From positions 310,001 to 374,000 of the forward strand of contig NZ_WHKF01000004.1 in NCBI RefSeq assembly GCF_009295825.1: DNA of 64,000 nt, read 5' to 3'. The position numbers were made by a program, and so were the translations under genes. Positions 9,313 to 16,244 of this stretch are shown here, one piece after another. The number at the start of each line of letters is the position of its first letter. Position 1 is the first letter of the stretch. This DNA is from Marinifilum sp. N1E240 (GTDB lineage: Bacteria; Bacteroidota; Bacteroidia; Bacteroidales; Marinifilaceae). The notes under the pieces are model-generated. The model saw only the letters and a list, made by a program, of their open reading frames with translations. It had not been told where the DNA came from and ran no database searches.

Positions 9313-9825
9313 ATGATGCAGATAAAATCTCCTTTAGAAATCACCAGACTTTTACTTTCTGAAAATCCCGCGGATAGGGAAAAGGGCTATAATGCCTTTT
9401 TGGGAAGGACGCATTGGGTAAAAGGTAATACTACAGCGAACTTGTGTAATTTGGCTTGTGTACAATTCAGATTGAATCCTAGACATGTAAAAATATATCC
9501 ACCACGCTTTTTATCTCCAGGATCTCTTTGGGCAAGTCAATCCAGGTTGGAACAAGAAAAACTTTTAATGGTTGATACGGCTCATGAATATATTGAGGAG
9601 AAAGGAGAGGAGTTTCCTCCAATTATTGTTTGGGATTTATTTCAGGAAAAAAGAATTCGATTTATTGTTCACGATGGGCATCATCGATCCTGGTTTTTTA
9701 ATGATAAGAAAAGTAAAGTTAACGCAGTTATTTTACAGCCAATTGAGAATTATAAAATCGTAGAGAAATGTTTGAGTCAAGCTTTTCAAATCAGACGATT
9801 GGCAATTAACTTACCTATCTTTTAA
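9313..9825 (+). CDS. Hypothetical protein with a ParB/Srx-like DGHHR motif
   Basis: 170 aa. I do not recognise a named family with certainty. The central segment FIVHDGHHRSWFF (about 117-129) resembles the DGxHR motif of ParB/sulfiredoxin-fold proteins, and the preceding PPIIVWDLF strand fits that fold. There is no signal peptide or helix-turn-helix, so a partition role is unlikely. It stands alone after the kinase gene, with two adjacent ATGs (9313 and 9316) as possible starts. Alternative: an unrelated small enzyme. Fold assignment is low confidence; that it is a real gene is high confidence. Confidence 0.7.
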   Translation: MMQIKSPLEITRLLLSENPADREKGYNAFLGRTHWVKGNTTANLCNLACVQFRLNPRHVKIYPPRFLSPGSLWASQSRLEQEKLLMVDTAHEYIEEKGEEFPPIIVWDLFQEKRIRFIVHDGHHRSWFFNDKKSKVNAVILQPIENYKIVEKCLSQAFQIRRLAINLPIF

Positions 9826-9845
9826 ATGCAGAAAAAAAGCTGGAA

Positions 9846-10217
9846 TTAACCAGCCTTATTATTACATCTTAAATCATTTAAATTTATTCGGGCAATCTTT
9901 TTATCAAGAGTTTGATGCAGATCGTTTAATTTACTGCAAGGATATTCGTTGCACTCTGCGCAAGTAGCATAAAGTCGTTTTCTCGCACAAGCTCTCACTG
10001 CACATTCCTGACAATGACGAAATTTTTGTCCCCAGGGCTCATGGCAACCTTTACAGGTTATTTCACTCGCTTCGTAGGTGTGATCTTTATCAGACCATAA
10101 TTTGGCAATTCTAACTCTTACTTTTTCTTGTTGCCTTTGCGTTGCGACATAAGCAGGGCAGGTGGAACAATTTACCCCGCAGTAGGCAATTCTATTTTTG
10201 TCCTGGGTTTTATGCAT
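9846..10217 (-). CDS. DUF3795-type cysteine-rich protein
   Basis: 123 aa from the ATG at 10217. The reading frame stays open upstream to a TTG at 10256, but MHKTQDKNRIAYCGVNCSTC gives the family-like N-terminus with the YCGxxCxxCPAY motif. Further paired cysteines follow (ITCKGCHEPWG, CQECAVRACARKR, CAECNEYPCSKL), ten or more in all, suggesting zinc or Fe-S binding. The function of DUF3795 proteins is not established. It converges with the gene ending at 9825, only 20 nt away. Confidence 0.8.
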   Translation of the reverse strand: MHKTQDKNRIAYCGVNCSTCPAYVATQRQQEKVRVRIAKLWSDKDHTYEASEITCKGCHEPWGQKFRHCQECAVRACARKRLYATCAECNEYPCSKLNDLHQTLDKKIARINLNDLRCNNKAG

Positions 10218-10340
10218 ATTGTTATTGGGTTTCGTGCTAGTTAAATATACTCTCAATTCGATCTTTGTTTCGATTCATTAGAGAATTATATCCTTAAATA
10301 TAGCTAAGATTTTTGCACTTTTCAAGATGTTTCATAAAAC

Positions 10341-10371
10341 AAAAAATCCCCAAAGAAAATCTCTTTGAGGA
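10341..10371 (-). terminator. Rho-independent terminator after the DUF2892 gene
   Basis: On the minus strand a 10-bp stem with one G-U pair and a short loop is followed by a run of six T. It lies 22 nt after the stop of the gene at 10393. Confidence 0.7.
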
Positions 10372-10392
10372 CAGTTTTTGGCATGATATTTT

Positions 10393-10608
10393 TTATTTCT
10401 TATCTGGTTTTACCTTACATGTATTTATTCCTAATAAAGTGTATGGTGGACAATTGCCAACAACGCTGGTTAAAAACATTACACAAGTAAAAATCAAGAC
10501 AATAATTCCAATGGTTCCGGTAATGATATCCATAAAATAAAGTGTCGCAAGAATAAGAGCAGCAATTACTCTTAATCCACGATCCAGATTACCCATATTT
10601 TTTTTCAT
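10393..10608 (-). CDS. DUF2892 (YgaP-like transmembrane) protein
   Basis: 71 aa with two hydrophobic helices (about 12-32 and 34-50) and the DUF2892 pattern: short basic N-terminus MKKNMGNLDRGLR, two helices, then CPPYTLLGINTC near the end. In other bacteria this domain is the membrane part of YgaP rhodanese-type proteins; here it stands alone without rhodanese. It begins 6 nt after the SRPBCC gene and shares its transcript and terminator. Precise role unknown. Confidence 0.85.
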   Translation of the reverse strand: MKKNMGNLDRGLRVIAALILATLYFMDIITGTIGIIVLIFTCVMFLTSVVGNCPPYTLLGINTCKVKPDKK

Positions 10609-10614
10609 ATTTAT

Positions 10615-11139
10615 TTACTTTTCAATGTAAGTTTTAAAGTTTGATAATCCCTTTTCAAAATCTGGACCTATGGCTTTATCCATATCCATAAATACCATCA
10701 TAATGGTACTTGGAAAAGTATTTTCACCTTTAAAACCCCAGGTTACTTCCGTTCCTTCACCAGCCTCTTTAATTTCGAAAAAACCAGTACTGCTCGATTC
10801 AAAAGGCTTTAAGAAGCGTAATTCTGTTTCGATATATGAGTTAGGCTCAATTTTCATGATTTCCTGTTCACCTTCACCAACATCTTTGTTTCCTGCCCAA
10901 TGAGTTACAGAACCTACAGTACCATCAGTTCCCATAAATTTGACTTTCATCTCTAAATCTTTTTCTGCCCAAGGAGACCAAGCTTGTTGTTCTTTAAGTG
11001 AACACAAACTCTGAAATACAGTATCTATATTTTCAGAAACAACAATGTTTCTATCTACATGATAGGTTTTGGGAGCTATTATATGAAGAACAGCTACAAT
11101 TAAAATGATTGCTCCAAGAATGTAAAGTAATATTTTCAT
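10615..11139 (-). CDS. SRPBCC (START-like) family protein, membrane-anchored
   Basis: 174 aa. An N-terminal hydrophobic helix (about 3-20) is followed by HVDRNIVVSENIDTVFQSL and WSPWAEKD, the classic opening of the polyketide-cyclase/SRPBCC fold. The later segments GTEVTWGFKGE and FPSTIMMVFMDMDKAIG fit the C-terminal helix of the hydrophobic cavity. Such proteins bind lipids or hydrophobic ligands; no substrate is known. Forms a two-gene operon with the DUF2892 protein (6-nt gap). Confidence 0.85.
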   Translation of the reverse strand: MKILLYILGAIILIVAVLHIIAPKTYHVDRNIVVSENIDTVFQSLCSLKEQQAWSPWAEKDLEMKVKFMGTDGTVGSVTHWAGNKDVGEGEQEIMKIEPNSYIETELRFLKPFESSSTGFFEIKEAGEGTEVTWGFKGENTFPSTIMMVFMDMDKAIGPDFEKGLSNFKTYIEK

Positions 11140-11397
11140 AGTATTAAAATTTCATTTAAATATAAGAATAATACACGATAGGTATTTTTTTTTTAAATCT
11201 TAATTTTCAAGAAATCAATAGCTTATAATAATAAAAGACATTGTTGAGTATGAAATATATCATGAAGGAGGGTTACCTTTTTAGCAAAACTGGAATTAAG
11301 AAGTGTATTGAGAATTTAACTGAAGCGCTTTATCAATTGAAAAGTTAAATCGGGATACAACTCTAATCACTAATCTTTTATAATTAAAAATTAATTT

Positions 11398-12615
11398 ATG
11401 AAAAAATTAATTCTTGTAAAAAAAGCAATGCTTTTATTGACCTTATTTGGTTTTGTTTTTATATCGTGTGATAATGATTTAGAAACGGAAATTAACGAAA
11501 TTCCTGATGTAATATCTGAGGTTAAAACTGAATTTAGTGTCACAAATGGAAAGGCTACTTACATTGTTCAGTTTGAGGACGATTTTGCATTGAATTCAGA
11601 GCTGAAAGGACTAAAAGGGTATGAAAAAAAGTCTTTGCGAATGAAATCTCATGTCTCAAATTTTGTTAAGAAAAATGGAATTTCTAACAATGATGTAGAA
11701 CATACTTACAGTACTGCAATTAAAGGTTTTTCAGTTAAATTGAATGAAAATCAATTAACTAAATTAATGTCTAATCCTAATGTAAAACGCATTGAGAAGG
11801 ATATTGAAATAGCTCTAGGTAAGCCAGGCGGAGGGACAACTCAACCAACTCAAGAAACACCATGGGGTATTACTCGCATAGGTGGTGCAGGTAATGGTGT
11901 TGGTAAAACGGCTTGGATTATTGACTCTGGAATTGATTTAGATCACCCAGATTTAAATGTAGATGTTGCTAGGAGTAAAACATTTATTACTCAAGGAAAA
12001 ACTACACCAGATGACCAACATGGACATGGAACTCATGTTGCTGGAACTGTTGCCGCTATAGATAATACTATTGGTGTTATTGGAGTAGCTGCGGGTGCTA
12101 AAGTTGTTTCTTGTCGTGTTTTAGATAGAAGAGGTAATGGAAATATGTCATGGTCAATGGCTGCTTTAGATTATATTGCAGCTGAAGGGCAACCAGGTGA
12201 TGCTGTTAATATGAGCTTGGGACCAAAATCTCGTTATACTTATGATGCTTATGATGAAACTGTAAAAGCCGTTGCTGATCTTGGAATATTGATTTCGATT
12301 GCAGCCGGTAACTCATCCGATGATGCTTTGTACTATTCACCTTCTCGTGCAAATCATGAAAATATTTATACAATTTCAGCATCTGACATTAATGATAATT
12401 TTGCATCATTCTCAAATTATGGATTACCAGTTGATTATTGTGCTCCTGGTGTAGATGTAAAATCATGTTATCTAAACGGTGGTTATGGTACTATGAGTGG
12501 AACATCAATGGCAGCTCCTCATGTTTGTGGTTTGCTTTTGCTTGGTCCAATCCAAACCGATGGATATGTGAATAATGATCCTGATGGCGATGCAGATCCT
12601 ATTGCGCATAGATAG
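11398..12615 (+). CDS. S8 family serine peptidase (subtilisin-like), lipoprotein
   Basis: 405 aa. Lipoprotein signal peptide with Cys24 (FVFISC), so it is probably anchored on the outer or inner membrane. An inhibitor-I9 propeptide spans about 50-137 (ATYIVQFEDDF ... NVKRIEKDIEI). The catalytic triad is Asp176 (IIDSGIDLDHPDL), His210 (HGHGTHVAG) and Ser370 (GTSMAAPHV), with oxyanion Asn305 (AAGNSSDD). There is no C-terminal sorting domain; it ends shortly after the catalytic Ser helix with an acidic tail. Role: secreted broad-range endoprotease. Single gene with its own terminator at 12639-12668. Confidence 0.93.
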   Translation: MKKLILVKKAMLLLTLFGFVFISCDNDLETEINEIPDVISEVKTEFSVTNGKATYIVQFEDDFALNSELKGLKGYEKKSLRMKSHVSNFVKKNGISNNDVEHTYSTAIKGFSVKLNENQLTKLMSNPNVKRIEKDIEIALGKPGGGTTQPTQETPWGITRIGGAGNGVGKTAWIIDSGIDLDHPDLNVDVARSKTFITQGKTTPDDQHGHGTHVAGTVAAIDNTIGVIGVAAGAKVVSCRVLDRRGNGNMSWSMAALDYIAAEGQPGDAVNMSLGPKSRYTYDAYDETVKAVADLGILISIAAGNSSDDALYYSPSRANHENIYTISASDINDNFASFSNYGLPVDYCAPGVDVKSCYLNGGYGTMSGTSMAAPHVCGLLLLGPIQTDGYVNNDPDGDADPIAHR

Positions 12616-12638
12616 TATTGTTTTATTAAAATTATAAT

Positions 12639-12668
12639 AAGGTCGTACTTTAGCGTACGACCTTTTTT
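12639..12668 (+). terminator. Terminator after the subtilisin-like gene
   Basis: A stem AAGGTCGTAC / GTACGACCTT with a 6-nt loop is followed by six T, 24 nt after the stop codon. The A-run needed for the opposite strand is weaker, but asnA converges here, so it may serve both. Confidence 0.85.
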
Positions 12669-12719
12669 AATTTTGGAAAAGTCAGGGGAACTTGACTGTT
12701 CCTATTAATCAACTAATTT

Positions 12720-13757
12720 TTATAAAAAAATGATACCAGCTTTTTTACAAGTGTCTCTTAATTCATCTGGCCAAATGCTTGATTGAACCTCACCAATATG
12801 TGCTTTTCGTAATAGGAACATGCACAATCGTGATTGTCCAATTCCACCACCAATGGAATATGGTAATTCACCAGCAAGAAGTTTTTTGTGGAACATCAGT
12901 TCTTTTCTTTTCTCTTCACCTTTAAGTTTCAATTGTTTTTCAAGTGCATCTTCATCTACTCTAATTCCCATCGATGAAATTTCGAAAGCTTGTTTCAATA
13001 TAGGGTTCCAAAGTAAAATATCACCATTCAATCCACTGTAACCGTTTAATGTTGGAGTTGTCCAATCATCGTAATCAGGAGCTCTTCCATCATGAGGTTC
13101 TCCATTTGCAAGTTCGCCACCAATTCCAATAATGAAGACGGCGCCATGTTCTTTTGTGAATTTGCTTTCTCTTTCTTTAGGTGTTAAATCAGGATATTTA
13201 GCCAAAAGATCTTCGGCATGAATAAATGTGATTTCATCTGGAAGCTGTGGTTTTAAAGCAGGATAGTATTCACTCAAGATGTACTCTGTTCTTTTTAGTG
13301 AGGAATAGATTTGCTTTACACTTCCTATAAGAAATTCAAGTTGTCTCTCTTCCTTTTGTATCGATTTTTCCCAATCCCACTGATCTACATATACCGAGTG
13401 TAGGTTGGTGAAATCTTCATCAGGTCGCAAGGCATTCATATCGGTGTAAAGACCTTTTCCTGTTGGAATTTGTAATTCTCCCAACATGTACCTTTTCCAT
13501 TTGGCTAGAGAGTGAACCACTTCCGCTGTTTGGTCAGATAATCCTTTAATAGGGAACGCAACAGGGCGTTCAATCCCGTTTAAATCATCATTTAAACCGG
13601 TCCCCTTCATAACAATCATAGGGGCTGTAACTCGTCTTAATTTCAGTTCCGATGACAATTGAAGTTGAAACTGATCCTTAATGAATTTGATCGCTTTTTC
13701 TGTCGCATCCAGATCAAGAATACTTTTGTAATCTTCAGGAATAATTAAGTTTTTCAT
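12720..13757 (-). CDS. asnA: Aspartate--ammonia ligase (asparagine synthetase A)
   Basis: 345 aa, close to the usual AsnA length (about 330-345). Converts aspartate, ammonia and ATP to asparagine in the cytoplasm, with a class II aminoacyl-tRNA-synthetase-like fold. Recognisable AsnA blocks are VAFPIKGLSDQTAEVVHSLA near the start, LHSVYVDQWDWEK, FIIGIGGELANGEPHDGRAP, and the class II motif 3-like SIGGGIGQSRLCMFLL near the C-terminus. The upstream 290 bp holds two tandem attenuators with Asn-rich leader peptides (13794-14044) and a good Bacteroidota promoter, so expression should follow charged tRNA-Asn supply. Confidence 0.97.
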   Translation of the reverse strand: MKNLIIPEDYKSILDLDATEKAIKFIKDQFQLQLSSELKLRRVTAPMIVMKGTGLNDDLNGIERPVAFPIKGLSDQTAEVVHSLAKWKRYMLGELQIPTGKGLYTDMNALRPDEDFTNLHSVYVDQWDWEKSIQKEERQLEFLIGSVKQIYSSLKRTEYILSEYYPALKPQLPDEITFIHAEDLLAKYPDLTPKERESKFTKEHGAVFIIGIGGELANGEPHDGRAPDYDDWTTPTLNGYSGLNGDILLWNPILKQAFEISSMGIRVDEDALEKQLKLKGEEKRKELMFHKKLLAGELPYSIGGGIGQSRLCMFLLRKAHIGEVQSSIWPDELRDTCKKAGIIFL

Positions 13758-13793
13758 GTTTTTAAATTTTTTGGTTAATAGTTATTTTAAATG

Positions 13794-13826
13794 AAAAAAG
13801 CCTTTCTCGTTAGGTGAGAAAGGCTT
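13794..13826 (-). terminator. Attenuator terminator, proximal unit (upstream of asnA)
   Basis: On the minus strand an 11-bp perfect stem (AAGCCTTTCTC / GAGAAAGGCTT, loop ACCTAAC) is followed by a T run, ending 36 nt before the asnA ATG. Its 5' arm plus loop (13812-13822) is exactly complementary over 11 nt to the end of the leader ORF (13848-13858), giving mutually exclusive terminator and antiterminator structures. Confidence 0.88.
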
Positions 13827-13858
13827 GCTATATGATATAACAATTTACTTTCTCACCT
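13812..13858 (-). promoter_or_regulatory. Antiterminator pairing, proximal asnA attenuator
   Basis: Minus-strand AGGTGAGAAAG (13858-13848), which contains the stop codon of the leader ORF, is perfectly complementary over 11 nt to CTTTCTCACCT (13822-13812) in the terminator. A ribosome reaching the stop would cover the first arm and let the terminator form. One stalled at the earlier Asn codons leaves it free to pair and allows read-through. Inferred structure. Confidence 0.8.
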
Positions 13859-13903
13859 TGGGGGAGAATTATTATTGTTATTATTGATATTGAATTGTAC
13901 CAT
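13853..13903 (-). CDS. Asn-rich leader peptide, proximal asnA attenuator
   Basis: A 16-codon ORF, MVQFNINNNNNNSPPR then TGA. Seven of 16 residues are Asn, six of them consecutive. It is too short for standard gene calling and has no relatives expected as a protein; its job is to be translated. It lies upstream of a terminator whose 5' arm can pair with the leader's stop-codon region. It follows the logic of the trp/his/thr leaders: low Asn-tRNA stalls the ribosome and switches asnA on. Translation has not been shown here. Confidence 0.85.
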   Translation of the reverse strand: MVQFNINNNNNNSPPR

Positions 13904-13914
13904 TTAATTAAAAT

Positions 13915-13943
13915 AAAAAAGCCTTCCCAATTTGGGAAGGCTT
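13915..13943 (-). terminator. Attenuator terminator, distal unit (upstream of asnA)
   Basis: On the minus strand a 12-nt inverted repeat (AAGCCTTCCCAA / TTGGGAAGGCTT) around one base is followed by a T run. It lies between the two leader ORFs and about 160 nt upstream of asnA. The 5' arm CTTCCCAA is perfectly complementary over 8 nt to TTGGGAAG inside the distal leader ORF (13974-13981). Confidence 0.87.
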
Positions 13944-13981
13944 GTGAAAAATATCGTTTAAAATATCTATAATCTTCCCAA
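13932..13981 (-). promoter_or_regulatory. Antiterminator pairing, distal asnA attenuator
   Basis: Minus-strand TTGGGAAG (13981-13974), spanning codons 22-24 of the distal leader, can pair with CTTCCCAA (13939-13932), the 5' arm of the distal terminator. It is the same design as the proximal unit but with a different sequence, so each leader is matched to its own terminator. The 8-bp pairing is shorter than the 11 bp of the proximal unit. Confidence 0.72.
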
Positions 13982-14044
13982 CTTCGATGAATTATTATTC
14001 ATCAAATTATTAAAAGAATTATTATTGATATTTACTTGTTTCAT
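13967..14044 (-). CDS. Asn-rich leader peptide, distal asnA attenuator
   Basis: A 25-codon ORF beginning MKQVNINNNSFNNLMNNNSS and ending in TAG. Nine residues are Asn (positions 5, 7-9, 12-13, 16-18). It starts about 10 nt below the predicted transcription start. The first residues (xxQVNINNN) resemble those of the proximal leader (VQFNINNN), suggesting that the two units arose by duplication. A terminator follows, and the leader's 3' codons contain the complementary arm. Together with the proximal unit it puts two Asn-sensing gates in series before asnA. Confidence 0.83.
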   Translation of the reverse strand: MKQVNINNNSFNNLMNNNSSKLGRL

Positions 14045-14060
14045 GTGTTTTGCTTTGTTA

Positions 14061-14091
14061 CAAATGTAGGTTTTTATCTTTTACTAGCAAA
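14061..14091 (-). promoter_or_regulatory. Predicted promoter of the asnA leader transcript
   Basis: On the minus strand TTTG (14091-14088), a 19-nt spacer, then TACATTTG (14068-14061): a full match to the Bacteroidota -33/-7 form. The start of transcription should fall near 14055, about 10 nt before the distal leader ATG. This places both leader ORFs and both terminators inside the asnA 5' untranslated region. Confidence 0.75.
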
Positions 14092-14234
14092 GTTGTTTGT
14101 TGTTAAAAAATCATATTATTCGTTTGAAAGTTTGATTTGAAAGAGTTTTTGTTGCGCGTAAGAGTCTTATAATTAGAGTTGTTGCCTTGTCTTTTTAACT
14201 GTTGTATGTAAATGCAAAAATAATTAGGTAAATG

Positions 14235-14265
14235 TTTAGTAATTGAATCTAATTACGTACATTTA
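14235..14265 (+). promoter_or_regulatory. Predicted promoter of the cold-shock gene
   Basis: TTTA (14235-14238), 19 nt, TACATTTA (14258-14265): one mismatch in each box against the Bacteroidota form. It lies 29 nt before the csp ATG, so there is no long cold-shock-type 5' leader. The remainder of 14092-14234 holds nothing I can recognise. Confidence 0.5.
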
Positions 14266-14294
14266 CTAAGTAATAATTTTAAATTTTTTAAGTA

Positions 14295-14486
14295 ATGCCT
14301 ACAGGTACAGTAAAATTTTTTAACGAATCCAAAGGATTTGGGTTCATTAAGAACAGTGAAACACAAGAAGACATTTTTGTTCATGTAACAGGTTTGATCG
14401 ATAAAATCGACCAAGGTGATAACGTAACTTATGATGTTGTGGAAGGAAAAAAAGGATTAAATGCAGTTAATGTAAAAATGGACTAA
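14295..14486 (+). CDS. Cold-shock domain protein (CspA family)
   Basis: 63 aa, a single cold-shock OB-fold. It has GTVKFFNESKGFGFI (RNP1 KGFGFI at 13-18) and DIFVHVTGL (RNP2 at 27-32), the aromatic surface for single-stranded nucleic acid binding. Bacteroidota carry several such proteins as RNA chaperones; which paralogue this is cannot be told. Monocistronic: own predicted promoter and a strong terminator at 14511-14539. Confidence 0.95.
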   Translation: MPTGTVKFFNESKGFGFIKNSETQEDIFVHVTGLIDKIDQGDNVTYDVVEGKKGLNAVNVKMD

Positions 14487-14510
14487 TTTTAAAATAATAT
14501 TTTCCTTAGT

Positions 14511-14539
14511 AAAGCTCAATTTAGAATTGAGCTTTTTTT
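14511..14539 (+). terminator. Terminator after the cold-shock gene
   Basis: A perfect 11-bp stem AAAGCTCAATT / AATTGAGCTTT with loop TAG, followed by a T run; 24 nt after the stop. Confidence 0.9.
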
Positions 14540-14572
14540 GGCTCTTATAAAATAATATTAAACTTGTACATT

Positions 14573-14580
14573 TATGTTTG
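14573..14580 (+). promoter_or_regulatory. Predicted -7 box of the menaquinone operon
   Basis: TATGTTTG matches TAnnTTTG; no clear -33 TTG at the right distance. Transcription would start near 14587, which is why the GTG at 14587 is not credible as a start codon and the ATG at 14632 is preferred. Confidence 0.45.
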
Positions 14581-14631
14581 AATTAAGTGAGCAAAGGAAT
14601 TATTATACTACGATTTCATTATTTTTGTGGC

Positions 14632-15048
14632 ATGATCAATACGAAAGAAGCCTTAGATACACTAAATAAAATGTGCTCGGATACCTTGATGGAGCATTTG
14701 GGAATTATTTATACAGAAGTTGGAGAGGATTATTTGGTTGCAGAAATGGAAGTTACTTCTAATCATTGGCAACCAATGAAAATATTACATGGAGGTGCAA
14801 CTTTAGCGCTAGCAGAATCAGTTGGAAGTGCACTTTCGGTTCTTCATACAGATTTAAAAAACTTCGATGTGAAAGGCATGGAGATTAATGCTAATCATGT
14901 ACGCAGTTTAAGAAAAGGAAAAATTACTGCTAAAGCAAAATTTCTACATAAAGGTGGAATGACACATATCGTAGAGATCAATGTGTTAAATGACCAAGAC
15001 AAGCTGGTTTCTATTTGTAGAATTACCAATGTGATCATTAAAAAGTAG
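14632..15048 (+). CDS. Hotdog-fold thioesterase, MenI/YdiI-like (DHNA-CoA hydrolase)
   Basis: 138 aa from the ATG at 14632; an in-frame GTG at 14587 would add 15 residues atypical of the family. The motif ILHGGATLALAESVGSALS (about 47-65) is the active-site helix of the PaaI/YdiI hotdog family, with the catalytic Glu in AES. Known role of YdiI-type enzymes: release of CoA from 1,4-dihydroxy-2-naphthoyl-CoA in menaquinone synthesis, which fits its place as first gene of the men cluster, 3 nt before menF. Specificity is inferred from context. Confidence 0.85.
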   Translation: MINTKEALDTLNKMCSDTLMEHLGIIYTEVGEDYLVAEMEVTSNHWQPMKILHGGATLALAESVGSALSVLHTDLKNFDVKGMEINANHVRSLRKGKITAKAKFLHKGGMTHIVEINVLNDQDKLVSICRITNVIIKK

Positions 15049-15051
15049 TGA

Positions 15052-16158
15052 ATGAATCTCTTGGATACAGAAAATAGAAAACGAAACGAATTTCTTTCTA
15101 CTTGTTTGGTCAAGAATCTTGCATTTTATGTTTATTCATTGCCTGAAACATCATCAATGAAATTTGGTGTTCAAATAAATGATCTGCCTCAAGGTTATCA
15201 GAAACTGTCAAACCTAAAGGGAAAAGAGGGTTTCGTATTTGCTCCTTTTGATCAGAAAGGAAAGCATGAATCCTATTTTATCAGAAAAGATCTTGATGAG
15301 GATGATTTTCAAAATGAAAACCTCGATAAAATTGAGGATTATAATGCTGAAGAGGATAGTATAATTCATGAAAGTACTAGAAAAGAGTATTCACAACAGA
15401 TGGATATTTTACTTTCTCAACTTAATCAAAAAGAACTGGATAAAGTAATTCTCTCCAGGATTCACATCTTGAATCAAATGGGTAGGGAAAAAGCTCTTAC
15501 TTATTTTTTGAAGTTGATAGATGCTTATCCTAACGCTTTCGTGTTTATGGTTGATATTCCTAAAATTGGATTGTGGATAGGTGCCAGCCCGGAACGATTG
15601 ATATCTCAAATACACAATACGATGGAAACTGTTGCATTGGCAGGAACGCAAAAATTGGGAGAGAGAGAGCTTGAGGATGTTGTTTGGGAAGAGAAGGAGA
15701 TTGAAGAACAATCTTTTGTTAGTTCTTATATTGAAGAATTGTTAAATGAAAATCAAATTACAAACTATAAACGGAAAGGTCCTTTTACCAGTCAGGCTGG
15801 GAATCTTGTTCATCTGAAAACCATTTATCAGATAAATTCAAACTTAAGCTTTGATCAAAGCTCATCTTTTGCGGAGGCATTGCATCCAACGCCTGCTGTT
15901 TGCGGATTACCAAAAATGAATGCAATGGAATTAATACGAACAGTAGAAAATCACGATAGGGAATATTATGCCGGTTACTTGGGACCGGTTCACGCCAATG
16001 GAGACATGTCTTTGTTTGTGAATTTGAGAAGTATGAAGGTTTTTGAAAATAAAATGGCTTTGTTTGTTGGTGGAGGTATCACTTCTGGTTCCGATCCGAC
16101 GAAAGAATGGGATGAAACCTGTTTTAAAGCGCAAACTCTCTTAAATGTGATTAAATAA
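15052..16158 (+). CDS. menF: Isochorismate synthase
   Basis: 368 aa, a chorismate-binding enzyme of the short MenF/EntC class. It has LWIGASPERLIS, ETVALAGTQKL, HPTPAVCGLPK, ENHDREYYAGYLGPV and the C-terminal FVGGGITSGSDPTKEWDET, including the conserved Glu/Gly-rich Mg-chorismate site. It converts chorismate to isochorismate, the first committed step of menaquinone synthesis. It begins 3 nt after the menI-like gene and is followed by menD after 86 nt, so the operon reading is clear. EntC-type siderophore use is unlikely in this context. Confidence 0.95.
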   Translation: MNLLDTENRKRNEFLSTCLVKNLAFYVYSLPETSSMKFGVQINDLPQGYQKLSNLKGKEGFVFAPFDQKGKHESYFIRKDLDEDDFQNENLDKIEDYNAEEDSIIHESTRKEYSQQMDILLSQLNQKELDKVILSRIHILNQMGREKALTYFLKLIDAYPNAFVFMVDIPKIGLWIGASPERLISQIHNTMETVALAGTQKLGERELEDVVWEEKEIEEQSFVSSYIEELLNENQITNYKRKGPFTSQAGNLVHLKTIYQINSNLSFDQSSSFAEALHPTPAVCGLPKMNAMELIRTVENHDREYYAGYLGPVHANGDMSLFVNLRSMKVFENKMALFVGGGITSGSDPTKEWDETCFKAQTLLNVIK

Positions 16159-16244
16159 GGGAAATTGTTCTAAATTTGAGTTTCGAAAGGTAAAAGCAGG
16201 AAGTATAAAATGCAAATGTTTACCAGTAGGCTAAAAGCTTAAAT

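Noticed and set aside
11250-11348. 32-codon ORF upstream of the subtilisin-like gene
   Set aside because: Has an ATG and a stop but no family match, promoter or hairpin; a gene fragment or chance frame cannot be excluded, so it is not listed.
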